From Salminus brasiliensis (lineage: Eukaryota; Chordata; Actinopteri; Characiformes; Bryconidae), in contig NC_132881.1 in NCBI RefSeq assembly GCF_030463535.1, positions 10,338,526-10,402,525 of the forward strand: 64,000 nt of DNA, read 5' to 3'. Shown here piece after piece: positions 30,367 through 43,689 of this stretch. The first letter of the stretch is position 1; every line of letters begins with the position of its first letter. The notes under the pieces were generated by a model. It searched no databases, was not told the DNA's origin, and was given only the letters and a program-made list of their open reading frames with translations. Both the position numbers and the translations under genes were made by a program.

Positions 30367-30456
30367 CGACTCTGCTGGGACTCGAACCCACAACCATTGA
30401 ACTGCTCCAGCTATTTATCTAAAAGGCCAATGCGCTATCCACTGCTACACAGAGCC
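30367..30456 (-). tRNA. tRNA-Arg-like, anticodon TTT
   Basis: Class C: anticodon TCT changed to TTT (Lys), A box TGTAGCAGTGG, T-loop intact; the 3' anticodon stem also differs. Confidence 0.65.
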
Positions 30457-30692
30457 CAGGTGAAGAAACTGGTTCCTTGGCCAACCTTCCTATAAAATAA
30501 CAGTAGTGCTGCTAATATTTGAGGCAAATAATGAATTTACTATGCATATGTAAATCCCAGTGGTCTGATGATTATCTGCAAGTCTAAGCACACACCAAAG
30601 CTCTACATACTGTTAGTCATAGTCTGACGCCAATAAAAAAAGGGTTGATTCACTCATTGTAGCAGTTACTGATTAAAGATTACCCAAGGAAA

Positions 30693-30766
30693 AGGCACCG
30701 CTGGGATTCGAACCCAGGATCTCCTGTTTACTAGACAGGCGCTATAACCAACTAAGCCACGGCGCC
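30693..30766 (-). tRNA. tRNA-Thr (AGT)
   Basis: Consensus copy: full cloverleaf, TTCGAAT T-loop, TTTT terminator. Confidence 0.93.
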
Positions 30767-31289
30767 CTACCTGACTGGTTTCTAATATCAACACAATAAA
30801 GCTTCAGGCAAACTCACAAACATTCTCTTGCATACAAATTTCACACAGACAGCAAAAACAACTTCCCTGATTAGGAACCTCTGCATTTTCCAGAAACAAA
30901 TAACATCAACTCTGAAAGCTTGTCTCAATTGCTTAAACCTATCATATACATGTACAGAGTACTAGACCTTGTCACACAGAATGTACACACAAAACTTAGC
31001 ATCTTTTGTTTACCCTTCAGGTTCCGTTTAAACATCTTTTAATGGATCAGCAAACATTATTCTGATTCAGAAAAGGCTAAAATCCTACATTTCAAACTGC
31101 TTCATCTCACTTTTCACAAATACATGCAGAATCTTCTGCAGCACAAATATGTTCCAATACCCCAACATCAAACAGAATATTTCTGAAAGTTTGAAATTGC
31201 TATTAATTAGGTAAAAAGACTAGAGAAAATCTTGCAAATAAAAGTACAAAAAGGTAGTAGACAGAGCTATAAAGAAGAGGAAACACTCT

Positions 31290-31379
31290 CGACTCTGGTG
31301 GGACTCAAACCCACAACCTTTGAATTGCTCCAGCTATTTATCTAGAAGGCCAATGCGCTATCCATTGCGCCATAGAGCC
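31290..31379 (-). tRNA. tRNA-Arg (TCT), B box weakened
   Basis: Class B, as at 29444. Confidence 0.72.
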
Positions 31380-31615
31380 CAGGCGAAGAAACTGGTTCCT
31401 TGGCCAACCTTCCTATAAAATAACAGTAGTGCTGCTAATATTTGAGGCAAATAATAAATTTACTATGCATATGTAAATCCCAGTGGTCTGATGATTATCT
31501 GCAAGTCTAAGCACACACCAAAGCTCTGCATACTGTTAGTCATAGTCTGACGCCAATAAAAAAAGGGTTGATTTACTCATTGTAGCAGTTACTGATTAAA
31601 GATTACCCAAGGAAA

Positions 31616-31689
31616 AGGCACAGCTGGGATGCGAACTCAGGATCTCCTGTTTACTAGACAGGCGCTATAACCAACTAAGCCACGGCACC
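31616..31689 (-). tRNA. tRNA-Thr (AGT), degenerate
   Basis: Class m, as at 29770. Confidence 0.7.
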
Positions 31690-32212
31690 CTACCTGACTG
31701 GTTTTCTATATCAACACAATATAGCTTCAGGCAAACTCAAAAACATTCTCTTGCATACAAACTTCACACAGACAGCAAAAACAACTTCCCTGATTAGGAA
31801 CCTCTGCATTTTCCAGAAACAAATAACATCAACTCTGAAAGCTTGTCTCAATTGCTTAAACCTATCATATACATGTACAGAGTACTAGACCTTGTCACGC
31901 AGAATGTACACACAAAACTTAGCATCTTTTGTTTACCCTTCAGGTTCCGTTTAAACATCTTTTAATGGATCAGTAAACATCATTCTGATTCAGAAAAGGC
32001 TAAAATCCTACATTTCAAACTGCTTCATCTCACTTTTCACAAATACATGCAGAATCTTCTGCAGCACAAATATGTTCCAATACCCCAACATCAAACAGAA
32101 TATTTCTGAAAGTTTGAAATTGCTATTAATTAGGTAAAAAGACTAGAGAAAATCTTGCAAATAAAAGTACAAAAAGGTAGTAGGCAGAGCTATAAAGAAG
32201 AGGAAACACTCT

Positions 32213-32302
32213 CGACTCTGCTGGGACTCGAACCCACAACCATTGAACTGCTCCAGCTATTTATCTAAAAGGCCAATGCGCTATCCACTGCTACACAGAG
32301 CC
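32213..32302 (-). tRNA. tRNA-Arg-like, anticodon TTT
   Basis: Class C, as at 30367. Confidence 0.65.
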
Positions 32303-32538
32303 CAGGTGAAGAAACTGGTTCCTTGGCCAACCTTCCTATAAAATAACAGTAGTGCTGCTAATATTTGAGGCAAATAATGAATTTACTATGCATATGTAAA
32401 TCCCAGTGGTCTGATGATTATCTGCAAGTCTAAGCACACACCAAAGCTCTACATACTGTTAGTCATAGTCTGACGCCAATAAAAAAAGGGTTGATTCACT
32501 CATTGTAGCAGTTACTGATTAAAGATTACCCAAGGAAA

Positions 32539-32612
32539 AGGCACCGCTGGGATTCGAACCCAGGATCTCCTGTTTACTAGACAGGCGCTATAACCAACTA
32601 AGCCACGGCGCC
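32539..32612 (-). tRNA. tRNA-Thr (AGT)
   Basis: Consensus copy. Confidence 0.93.
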
Positions 32613-33135
32613 CTACCTGACTGGTTTCTAATATCAACACAATAAAGCTTCAGGCAAACTCACAAACATTCTCTTGCATACAAATTTCACACAGACAGCA
32701 AAAACAACTTCCCTGATTAGGAACCTCTGCATTTTCCAGAAACAAATAACATCAACTCTGAAAGCTTGTCTCAATTGCTTAAACCTATCATATACATGTA
32801 CAGAGTACTAGACCTTGTCACACAGAATGTACACACAAAACTTAGCATCTTTTGTTTACCCTTCAGGTTCCGTTTAAACATCTTTTAATGGATCAGCAAA
32901 CATTATTCTGATTCAGAAAAGGCTAAAATCCTACATTTCAAACTGCTTCATCTCACTTTTCACAAATACATGCAGAATCTTCTGCAGCACAAATATGTTC
33001 CAATACCCCAACATCAAACAGAATATTTCTGAAAGTTTGAAATTGCTATTAATTAGGTAAAAAGACTAGAGAAAATCTTGCAAATAAAAGTACAAAAAGG
33101 TAGTAGACAGAGCTATAAAGAAGAGGAAACACTCT

Positions 33136-33225
33136 CGACTCTGGTGGGACTCAAACCCACAACCTTTGAATTGCTCCAGCTATTTATCTAGAAGGCCAAT
33201 GCGCTATCCATTGCGCCATAGAGCC
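33136..33225 (-). tRNA. tRNA-Arg (TCT), B box weakened
   Basis: Class B. Confidence 0.72.
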
Positions 33226-33461
33226 CAGGCGAAGAAACTGGTTCCTTGGCCAACCTTCCTATAAAATAACAGTAGTGCTGCTAATATTTGAGGCAAATAA
33301 TAAATTTACTATGCATATGTAAATCCCAGTGGTCTGATGATTATCTGCAAGTCTAAGCACACACCAAAGCTCTGCATACTGTTAGTCATAGTCTGACGCC
33401 AATAAAAAAAGGGTTGATTTACTCATTGTAGCAGTTACTGATTAAAGATTACCCAAGGAAA

Positions 33462-33535
33462 AGGCACAGCTGGGATGCGAACTCAGGATCTCCTGTTTAC
33501 TAGACAGGCGCTATAACCAACTAAGCCACGGCACC
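33462..33535 (-). tRNA. tRNA-Thr (AGT), degenerate
   Basis: Class m, as at 29770. Confidence 0.7.
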
Positions 33536-34058
33536 CTACCTGACTGGTTTTCTATATCAACACAATATAGCTTCAGGCAAACTCAAAAACATTCTCTTGC
33601 ATACAAACTTCACACAGACAGCAAAAACAACTTCCCTGATTAGGAACCTCTGCATTTTCCAGAAACAAATAACATCAACTCTGAAAGCTTGTCTCAATTG
33701 CTTAAACCTATCATATACATGTACAGAGTACTAGACCTTGTCACGCAGAATGTACACACAAAACTTAGCATCTTTTGTTTACCCTTCAGGTTCCGTTTAA
33801 ACATCTTTTAATGGATCAGTAAACATCATTCTGATTCAGAAAAGGCTAAAATCCTACATTTCAAACTGCTTCATCTCACTTTTCACAAATACATGCAGAA
33901 TCTTCTGCAGCACAAATATGTTCCAATACCCCAACATCAAACAGAATATTTCTGAAAGTTTGAAATTGCTATTAATTAGGTAAAAAGACTAGAGAAAATC
34001 TTGCAAATAAAAGTACAAAAAGGTAGTAGGCAGAGCTATAAAGAAGAGGAAACACTCT

Positions 34059-34148
34059 CGACTCTGCTGGGACTCGAACCCACAACCATTGAACTGCTCC
34101 AGCTATTTATCTAAAAGGCCAATGCGCTATCCACTGCTACACAGAGCC
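34059..34148 (-). tRNA. tRNA-Arg-like, anticodon TTT
   Basis: Class C, as at 30367. Confidence 0.65.
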
Positions 34149-34384
34149 CAGGTGAAGAAACTGGTTCCTTGGCCAACCTTCCTATAAAATAACAGTAGTG
34201 CTGCTAATATTTGAGGCAAATAATGAATTTACTATGCATATGTAAATCCCAGTGGTCTGATGATTATCTGCAAGTCTAAGCACACACCAAAGCTCTACAT
34301 ACTGTTAGTCATAGTCTGACGCCAATAAAAAAAGGGTTGATTCACTCATTGTAGCAGTTACTGATTAAAGATTACCCAAGGAAA

Positions 34385-34458
34385 AGGCACCGCTGGGATT
34401 CGAACCCAGGATCTCCTGTTTACTAGACAGGCGCTATAACCAACTAAGCCACGGCGCC
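34385..34458 (-). tRNA. tRNA-Thr (AGT)
   Basis: Consensus copy. Confidence 0.93.
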
Positions 34459-34981
34459 CTACCTGACTGGTTTCTAATATCAACACAATAAAGCTTCAGG
34501 CAAACTCACAAACATTCTCTTGCATACAAATTTCACACAGACAGCAAAAACAACTTCCCTGATTAGGAACCTCTGCATTTTCCAGAAACAAATAACATCA
34601 ACTCTGAAAGCTTGTCTCAATTGCTTAAACCTATCATATACATGTACAGAGTACTAGACCTTGTCACACAGAATGTACACACAAAACTTAGCATCTTTTG
34701 TTTACCCTTCAGGTTCCGTTTAAACATCTTTTAATGGATCAGCAAACATTATTCTGATTCAGAAAAGGCTAAAATCCTACATTTCAAACTGCTTCATCTC
34801 ACTTTTCACAAATACATGCAGAATCTTCTGCAGCACAAATATGTTCCAATACCCCAACATCAAACAGAATATTTCTGAAAGTTTGAAATTGCTATTAATT
34901 AGGTAAAAAGACTAGAGAAAATCTTGCAAATAAAAGTACAAAAAGGTAGTAGACAGAGCTATAAAGAAGAGGAAACACTCT

Positions 34982-35071
34982 CGACTCTGGTGGGACTCAA
35001 ACCCACAACCTTTGAATTGCTCCAGCTATTTATCTAGAAGGCCAATGCGCTATCCATTGCGCCATAGAGCC
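34982..35071 (-). tRNA. tRNA-Arg (TCT), B box weakened
   Basis: Class B. Confidence 0.72.
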
Positions 35072-35307
35072 CAGGCAAAGAAACTGGTTCCTTGGCCAAC
35101 CTTCCTATAAAATAACAGTAGTGCTGCTAATATTTGAGGCAAATAATAAATTTACTATGCATATGTAAATCCCAGTGGTCTGATGATTATCTGCAAGTCT
35201 AAGCACACACCAAAGCTCTGCATACTGTTAGTCATAGTCTGACGCCAATAAAAAAAGGGTTGATTTACTCATTGTAGCAGTTACTGATTAAAGATTACCC
35301 AAGGAAA

Positions 35308-35381
35308 AGGCACCGCTGGGATGCGAACCCAGGATCTCCTGTTTACTAGACAGGCGGTACAACCAACTAAGCCACGGCGCC
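35308..35381 (-). tRNA. tRNA-Thr (AGT), variant
   Basis: T-loop TTCGCAT and D arm reading TTGTACCGCC in place of TTATAGCGCC. Confidence 0.75.
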
Positions 35382-35904
35382 CTACCTGACTGGTTTTCTA
35401 TACCAACACAATATAGCTTCAGGCAAACTCAAAAACATTCTCTTGCATACAAACTTCACACAGACAGCAAAAACAACTTCCCTGATTAGGAACCTCTGCA
35501 TTTTCCAGAAACAAATAACATCAACTCTGAAAGCTTGTCTCAATTGCTTAAACCTATCATATACATGTACAGAGTACTAGACCTTGTCACGCAGAATGTA
35601 CACACAAAACTTAGCATCTTTTGTTTACCCTTCAGGTTCCGTTTAAACATCTTTTAATGGATCAGCAAACATCATTCTGATTCAGAAAAGGCTAAAATCC
35701 TACATTTCAAACTGCTTCATCTCACTTTTCACAAATACATGCAGAATCTTCTGCAGCACAAATATGTTCCAATACCCCAACATCAAACAGAATATTTCTG
35801 AAAGTTTGAAATTGCTATTAATTAGGTAAAAAGACTAGAGAAAATCTTGCAAAAAAAAGTACAAAAAGGTAGTAGGCAGAGCTATAAAGAAGAGGAAACA
35901 CTCT

Positions 35905-35994
35905 TGACTCTGGTGGGACTCGATCCCACAACCATTGAACTGCTCCAGCTATTCATCTAGAAGTCCAATGCGCTATCCACTGCTACACAGAGCC
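35905..35994 (-). tRNA. tRNA-Arg (TCT), both promoter boxes altered
   Basis: Class D, as at 28521. Confidence 0.65.
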
Positions 35995-36230
35995 CAGGTG
36001 AAGAAACTGGTTCCTTGGCCAACCTTCCTATAAAATAACAGTAGTGCTGCTAATATTTGAGGCAAATAATGAATTTACTATGCATATGTAAATCCCAGTG
36101 GTCTGATGATTATCTGCAAGTCTAAGCACACACCAAAGCTCTACATACTGTTAGTCATAGTCTGACGCCAATAAAAAAAGGGTTGATTCACTCATTGTAG
36201 CAGTTACTGATTAAAGATTACCCAAGGAAA

Positions 36231-36304
36231 AGGCACCGCTGGGATTCGAACCCAGGATCTCCTGTTTACTAGACAGGCGCTATAACCAACTAAGCCACGG
36301 CGCC
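36231..36304 (-). tRNA. tRNA-Thr (AGT)
   Basis: Consensus copy. Confidence 0.93.
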
Positions 36305-36827
36305 CTACCTGACTGGTTTCTAATATCAACACAATAAAGCTTCAGGCAAACTCACAAACATTCTCTTGCATACAAATTTCACACAGACAGCAAAAACAAC
36401 TTCCCTGATTAGGAACCTCTGCATTTTCCAGAAACAAATAACATCAACTCTGAAAGCTTGTCTCAATTGCTTAAACCTATCATATACATGTACAGAGTAC
36501 TAGACCTTGTCACACAGAATGTACACACAAAACTTAGCATCTTTTGTTTACCCTTCAGGTTCCGTTTAAACATCTTTTAATGGATCAGCAAACATTATTC
36601 TGATTCAGAAAAGGCTAAAATCCTACATTTCAAACTGCTTCATCTCACTTTTCACAAATACATGCAGAATCTTCTGCAGCACAAATATGTTCCAATACCC
36701 CAACATCAAACAGAATATTTCTGAAAGTTTGAAATTGCTATTAATTAGGTAAAAAGACTAGAGAAAATCTTGCAAATAAAAGTACAAAAAGGTAGTAGAC
36801 AGAGCTATAAAGAAGAGGAAACACTCT

Positions 36828-36917
36828 CGACTCTGGTGGGACTCGAACCCACAACCTTTGAATTGCTCCAGCTGTTTATCTAGAAGGCCAATGCGCTATC
36901 CATTGCGCCATAGAGCC
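36828..36917 (-). tRNA. tRNA-Arg (TCT), intron
   Basis: Class B but with an intact TTCGAGT T-loop; pair 7-66 still broken; one intron base differs. Confidence 0.82.
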
Positions 36918-37153
36918 CAGGCGAAGAAACTGGTTCCTTGGCCAACCTTCCTATAAAATAACAGTAGTGCTGCTAATATTTGAGGCAAATAATAAATTTA
37001 CTATGCATATGTAAATCCCAGTGGTCTGATGATTATCTGCAAGTCTAAGCACACACCAAAGCTCTGCATACTGTTAGTCATAGTCTGACGCCAATAAAAA
37101 AAGGGTTGATTTACTCATTGTAGCAGTTACTGATTAAAGATTACCCAAGGAAA

Positions 37154-37227
37154 AGGCACAGCTGGGATGCAAACTCAGGATCTCCTGTTTACTAGACAGG
37201 CGCTATAACCAACTAAGCCACGGCACC
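37154..37227 (-). tRNA. tRNA-Thr (AGT), degenerate
   Basis: Class m with a further T-loop change (TTTGCAT). Confidence 0.65.
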
Positions 37228-37750
37228 CTACCTGACTGGGTTTCTATATCAACACAATATAGCTTCAGGCAAACTCAAAAACATTCTCTTGCATACAAAC
37301 TTCACACAGACAGCAAAAACAATTTCCCTGATTAGGAACCTCTGCATTTTCCAGAAACAAATAACATCAACTCTGAAAGCTTGTCTCAATTGCTTAAACC
37401 TATCATATACATGTACAGAGTACTAGACCTTGTCACGCAGAATGTACACACAAAACTTAGCATCTTTTGTTTACCCTTCAGGTTCCGTTTAAACATCTTT
37501 TAATGGATCAGTAAACATCATTCTGATTCAGAAAAGGCTAAAATCCTACATTTCAAACTGCTTCATCTCACTTTTCACAAATACATGCAGAATCTTCTGC
37601 AGCACAAATATGTTCCAATACCCCAACATCAAACAGAATATTTCTGAAAGTTTGAAATTGCTATTAATTAGGTAAAAAGACTAGAGAAAATCTTGCAAAT
37701 AAAAGTACAAAAAGGTAGTAGACAGAGCTATAAAGAAGAGGAAACACTCT

Positions 37751-37840
37751 CGACTCTGCTGGGACTCGAACCCACAACCTTTGAATTGCTCCAGCTATTT
37801 ATCTAAAAGGCCAATGCGCTATCCACTGCTACACAGAGCC
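37751..37840 (-). tRNA. tRNA-Arg-like, anticodon TTT
   Basis: Class C with the usual 3' anticodon stem. Confidence 0.65.
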
Positions 37841-38076
37841 CAGGTGAAGAAACTGGTTCCTTGGCCAACCTTCCTATAAAATAACAGTAGTGCTGCTAAT
37901 ATTTGAGGCAAATAATGAATTTACTACGCATATGTAAATCCCAGTGGTCTGATGATTATCTGCAAGTCTAAGCACACACCAAAGCTCTGCATACTGTTAG
38001 TCATAGTCTGACGCCAATAAAAAAAGGTTTGATTTACTCATTGTAGCAGTTACTGATTAAAGATTACCCAAGGAAA

Positions 38077-38150
38077 AGGCACCGCTGGGATTCCAAGCCA
38101 GGATCTCCTGTTTACTAGACAGGCGGTACAACCAACTAAGCCACGGCGCC
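38077..38150 (-). tRNA. tRNA-Thr (AGT), B box damaged
   Basis: T arm reads CTGGCTTGGAAT (B-box core lost); D arm TTGTACCGCC. Confidence 0.7.
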
Positions 38151-38673
38151 CTACCTGACTGGTTTTCTATATCAACACAATATAGCTTCAGGCAAACTCA
38201 AAAACATTCTCTTGCATACAAACTTCACACAGACAGCAAAAACAACTTCCCTGATTAGGAACCTCTGCATTTTCCAGAAACAAATAACATCAACTCTGAA
38301 AGCTTGTCTCAATTGCTTAAACCTATCATATACATGTACAGAGTACTAGACCTTGTCACGCAGAATGTACACACAAAACTTAGCATCTTTTGTTTACCCT
38401 TCAGGTTCCGTTTAAACATCTTTTAATGGATCAGCAAACATCATTCTGATTCAGAAAAGGCTAAAATCCTACATTTCAAACTGCTTCATCTCACTTTTCA
38501 CAAATACATGCAGAATCTTCTGCAGCACAAATATGTTCCAATACCCCAACATCAAACAGAATATTTCTGAAAGTTTGAAATTGCTATTAATTAGGTAAAA
38601 AGACTAGAGAAAATCTTGCAAATAAAAGTACAAAAAGGTAGTAGACAGAGCTATAAAGAAGAGGAAACACTCT

Positions 38674-38763
38674 CAACTCTGGTGGGACTCGAACCCACAA
38701 GCTTTGAAATGCTCCAGCTATTTATCTAGAAGTCCAATGCGCTATCCATTGCGCCACAGAGCC
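38674..38763 (-). tRNA. tRNA-Arg (TCT), intron
   Basis: Class A: both boxes intact; last acceptor pair is G-T and position 38 is T. Confidence 0.85.
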
Positions 38764-38999
38764 CAGGTAAAGAAACTGGTTCCTTGGCCAACCTTCCTAT
38801 AAAATAACAGTAGTGCTGCTAATATTTGAGGCAAATAATAAATTTACTATGCATATGTAAATCCCAGTGGTCTGATGATTATCTGCAAGTCTAAGCACAC
38901 ACCAAAGCTCTACATACTGTTAGTCATAGTCTGACGCCAATAAAAAAAGGGTTGATTCACTCATTGTAGCAGTTACTGATTAAAGATTACCCAAGGAAA

Positions 39000-39073
39000 A
39001 GGCACCGCTGGGATTCGAACCCAGGATCTCCTGTTTACTAGACAGGCGCTATAACCAACTAAGCCACGGCGCC
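39000..39073 (-). tRNA. tRNA-Thr (AGT)
   Basis: Consensus copy. Confidence 0.93.
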
Positions 39074-39596
39074 CTACCTGACTGGTTTCTAATATCAACA
39101 CAATAAAGCTTCAGGCAAACTCACAAACATTCTCTTGCATACAAATTTCACACAGACAGCAAAAACAACTTCCCTGATTAGGAACCTCTGCATTTTCCAG
39201 AAACAAATAACATCAACTCTGAAAGCTTGTCTCAATTGCTTAAACCTATCATATACATGTACAGAGTACTAGACCTTGTCACACAGAATGTACACACAAA
39301 ACTTAGCATCTTTTGTTTACCCTTCAGGTTCCGTTTAAACATCTTTTAATGGATCAGCAAACATTATTCTGATTCAGAAAAGGCTAAAATCCTACATTTC
39401 AAACTGCTTCATCTCACTTTTCACAAATACATGCAGAATCTTCTGCAGCACAAATATGTTCCAATACCCCAACATCAAACAGAATATTTCTGAAAGTTTG
39501 AAATTGCTATTAATTAGGTAAAAAGACTAGAGAAAATCTTGCAAATAAAAGTACAAAAAGGTAGTAGACAGAGCTATAAAGAAGAGGAAACACTCT

Positions 39597-39686
39597 CGAC
39601 TCTGGTGGGACTCGAACCCACAACCTTTGAATTGCTCCAGCTGTTTATCTAGAAGGCCAATGCGCTATCCATTGCGCCATAGAGCC
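39597..39686 (-). tRNA. tRNA-Arg (TCT), intron
   Basis: As 36828. Confidence 0.82.
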
Positions 39687-39922
39687 CAGGCGAAGAAACT
39701 GGTTCCTTGGCCAACCTTCCTATAAAATAACAGTAGTGCTGCTAATATTTGAGGCAAATAATAAATTTACTATGCATATGTAAATCCCAGTGGTCTGATG
39801 ATTATCTGCAAGTCTAAGCACACACCAAAGCTCTGCATACTGTTAGTCATAGTCTGACGCCAATAAAAAAAGGGTTGATTTACTCATTGTAGCAGTTACT
39901 GATTAAAGATTACCCAAGGAAA

Positions 39923-39996
39923 AGGCACAGCTGGGATGCGAACCCAGGATCTCCTGTTTACTAGACAGGCGCTATAACCAACTAAGCCACGGCACC
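39923..39996 (-). tRNA. tRNA-Thr (AGT), variant
   Basis: Class m2: T-loop TTCGCAT and acceptor mismatch, but the T-stem pairs. Confidence 0.75.
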
Positions 39997-40519
39997 CTAC
40001 CTGACTGGTTTTCTATATCAACACAATATAGCTTCAGGCAAACTCAAAAACATTCTCTTGCATACAAACTTCACACAGACAGCAAAAACAACTTCCCTGA
40101 TTAGGAACCTCTGCATTTTCCAGAAACAAATAACATCAACTCTGAAAGCTTGTCTCAATTGCTTAAACCTATCATATACATGTACAGAGTACTAGACCTT
40201 GTCACGCAGAATGTACACACAAAACTTAGCATCTTTTGTTTACCCTTCAGGTTCCGTTTAAACATCTTTTAATGGATCAGTAAACATCATTCTGATTCAG
40301 AAAAGGCTAAAATCCTACATTTCAAACTGCTTCATCTCACTTTTCACAAATACATGCAGAATCTTCTGCAGCACAAATATGTTCCAATACCCCAACATCA
40401 AACAGAATATTTCTGAAAGTTTGAAATTGCTATTAATTAGGTAAAAAGACTAGAGAAAATCTTGCAAATAAAAGTACAAAAAGGTAGTAGACAGAGCTAT
40501 AAAGAAGAGGAAACACTCT

Positions 40520-40609
40520 CGACTCTGGTGGGAGTCGAACCCACAACCTTTGAATTGCTCCAGCTATTTATCTAGAAGTCCAATGCGCTATCCATTGCGC
40601 CACAGAGCC
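40520..40609 (-). tRNA. tRNA-Arg (TCT), intron
   Basis: Class A; T-loop TTCGACT. Confidence 0.9.
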
Positions 40610-40845
40610 CAGGTGAAGAAACTGGTTCCTTGGCCAACCTTCCTATAAAATAACAGTAGTGCTGCTAATATTTGAGGCAAATAATGAATTTACTACGCAT
40701 ATGTAAATCCCAGTGGTCTGATGATTATCTGCAAGTCTAAGCACACACCAAAGCTCTGCATACTGTTAGTCATAGTCTGACGCCAATAAAAAAAGGTTTG
40801 ATTTACTCATTGTAGCAGTTACTGATTAAAGATTACCCAAGGAAA

Positions 40846-40919
40846 AGGCACCGCTGGGATTCGAACCCAGGATCTCCTGTTTACTAGACAGGCCCTATAA
40901 CCAACTAAGCAACGGCGCC
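40846..40919 (-). tRNA. tRNA-Thr (AGT), A box altered
   Basis: T arm is consensus; the 5' part reads TTGCTTAG and the D arm AGGGCC. Confidence 0.75.
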
Positions 40920-41442
40920 CAACCTGACTGGTTTTCTATATCAACACAATATAGCTTCAGGCAAACTCAAAAACATTCTCTTGCATACAAACTTCACACA
41001 GACAGCAAAAACAACTTCCCTGATTAGGAACCTCTGCATTTTCCAGAAACAAATAACATCAACTCTGAAAGCTTGTCTCAATTGCTTAAACCTATCATAT
41101 ACATGTACAGAGTACTAGACCTTGTCACGCAGAATGTACACACAAAACTTAGCATCTTTTGTTTACCCTTCAGGTTCTGTTTAAACATCTTTTAATGGAT
41201 CAGCAAACATCATTCTGATTCAGAAAAGGCTAAAATCCTACATTTCAAACTGCTTCATCTCACTTTTCACAAATACATGCAGAATCTTCTGCAGCACAAA
41301 TATGTTCCAATACCCCAACATCAAACAGAATATTTCTGAAAGTTTGAAATTGCTATTAATTAGGTAAAAAGACTAGAGAAAATCTTGCAAATAAAAGTAC
41401 AAAAAGGTAGTAGACAGAGCTATAAAGAAGAGGAAACACTCT

Positions 41443-41532
41443 CGACTCTGGTGGGACTCGAACCCACAACCTTTGAATTGCTCCAGCTATTTATCTAGAA
41501 GTCCAATGCGCTATCCATTGCGCCACAGAGCC
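41443..41532 (-). tRNA. tRNA-Arg (TCT), intron, canonical
   Basis: Best copy: every stem pairs (G-T allowed), A box TGGCGCAATGG, T-loop TTCGAGT, 17-nt intron. Confidence 0.94.
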
Positions 41533-41768
41533 CAGGTGAAGAAACTGGTTCCTTGGCCAACCTTCCTATAAAATAACAGTAGTGCTGCTAATATTTGAGG
41601 CAAATAATAAATTTACTATGCATATGTAAATCCCAGTGGTCTGATGATTATCTGCAAGTCTAAGCACACACCAAAGCTCTGCATACTGTTAGTTATAGTC
41701 TGACGCCAATAAAAAAAGGGTTGATTTACTCATTGTAGCAGTTACTGATTAAAGATTACCCAAGGAAA

Positions 41769-41842
41769 AGGCACCGCTGGGATTCCAAGCCAGGATCTCC
41801 TGTTTACTAGACAGGCGGTACAACCAACTAAGCCACGGCGCC
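41769..41842 (-). tRNA. tRNA-Thr (AGT), B box damaged
   Basis: Same class as 38077. Confidence 0.7.
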
Positions 41843-42365
41843 CTACCTGACTGGTTTTCTATACCAACACAATATAGCTTCAGGCAAACTCAAAAACATT
41901 CTCTTGCATACAAACTTCACACAGACAGCAAAAACAACTTCCCTGATTAGGAACCTCTGCATTTTCCAGAAACAAATAACATCAACTCTGAAAGCTTGTC
42001 TCAATTGCTTAAACCTATCATATACATGTACAGAGTACTAGACCTTGTCACACAGAATGTACACACAAAACTTAGCATCTTTTGTTTACCCTTCAGGTTC
42101 CGTTTAAACATCTTTTAATGGATCAGCAAACATTATTCTGATTCAGAAAAGGCTAAAATCCTACATTTCAAACTGCTTCATCTCACTTTTCACAAATACA
42201 TGCAGAATCTTCTGCAGCACAAATATGTTCCAATACCCCAACATCAAACAGAATATTTCTGAAAGTTTGAAATTGCTATTAATTAGGTAAAAAGACTAGA
42301 GAAAATCTTGCAAATAAAAGTACAAAAAGGTAGTAGACAGAGCTATAAAGAAGAGGAAACACTCT

Positions 42366-42455
42366 CGACTCTGCTGGGACTCGAACCCACAACCTTTGAA
42401 TTGCTCCAGCTATTTATCTAAAAGGCCAATGCGCTATCCACTGCTACACAGAGCC
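42366..42455 (-). tRNA. tRNA-Arg-like, anticodon TTT
   Basis: Class C. Confidence 0.65.
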
Positions 42456-42691
42456 CAGGTGAAGAAACTGGTTCCTTGGCCAACCTTCCTATAAAATAAC
42501 AGTAGTGCTGCTAATATTTGAGGCAAATAATGAATTTACTACGCATATGTAAATCCCAGTGGTCTGATGATTATCTGCAAGTCTAAGCACACACCAAAGC
42601 TCTGCATACTGTTAGTCATAGTCTGACACCAATAAAAAAAGGTTTGATTTACTCATTGTAGCAGTTACTGATTAAAGATTACCCAAGGAAA

Positions 42692-42765
42692 AGGCACCGG
42701 TGGGATTCGAACCCAGGATCTCCTGTTTACTAGACAGGCGCTATAACCAACTAAGCCACGGCGCC
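42692..42765 (-). tRNA. tRNA-Thr (AGT), T-stem mismatch
   Basis: T-stem 3' side CCCAC gives one mismatch; otherwise consensus. Confidence 0.82.
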
Positions 42766-43289
42766 CTACATGACTGGTTTTCTATATCAACACAATATAG
42801 CTTCAGGCAAACTCAAAAACATTCTCTTGCATACAAACTTCACACAGACAGCAAAAACAACTTCCCTGATTAGGAACCTCTGCATTTTCCAGAAACAAAT
42901 AACATCAACTCTGAAAGCTTGTCTCAATTGCTTAAACCTATCATATACATGTACAGAGTACTAGACCTTGTCACGCAGAATGTACACACAAAACTTAGCA
43001 TCTTTTGTTTACCCTTCAGGTTCTGTTTAAACATCTTTTAATGGATCAGCAAACATCATTCTGATTCAGAAAAGGCTAAAATCCTACATTTCAAATTGCT
43101 TCATCTCACTTTTCACAAATACATGCAGAATCTTCTGCAGCACAAATATGTTCCAATACCCCAACATCAAACAGAATATTTCTGAAAGTTTGAAATTGCT
43201 ATTAATTAGGTAAAAAGACTAGAGAAAATCTTGCAAAAAAAAAGTACAAAAAGGTAGTAGGCAGAGCTATAAAGAAGTGGAAACACTCT

Positions 43290-43379
43290 TGACTCTGGTG
43301 GGACTCGATCCCACAACCATTGAACTGCTCCAGCTATTCATCTAGAAGTCCAATGCGCTATCCACTGCTACACAGAGCC
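43290..43379 (-). tRNA. tRNA-Arg (TCT), both promoter boxes altered
   Basis: Class D. Confidence 0.65.
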
Positions 43380-43615
43380 CAGGTGAAGAAACTGGTTCCT
43401 TGGCCAACCTTCCTATAAAATAACAGTAGTGCTGCTAATATTTGAGGCAAATAATGAATTTACTATGCATATGTAAATCCCAGTGGTCTGATGATTATCT
43501 GCAAGTCTAAGCACACACCAAAGCTCTACATACTGTTAGTCATAGTCTGACGCCAATAAAAAAAGGGTTGATTCACTCATTGTAGCAGTTACTGATTAAA
43601 GATTACCCAAGGAAA

Positions 43616-43689
43616 AGGCACCGCTGGGATTCGAACCCAGGATCTCCTGTTTACTAGACAGGCGCTATAACCAACTAAGCCACGGCGCC
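43616..43689 (-). tRNA. tRNA-Thr (AGT)
   Basis: Consensus copy. Confidence 0.93.
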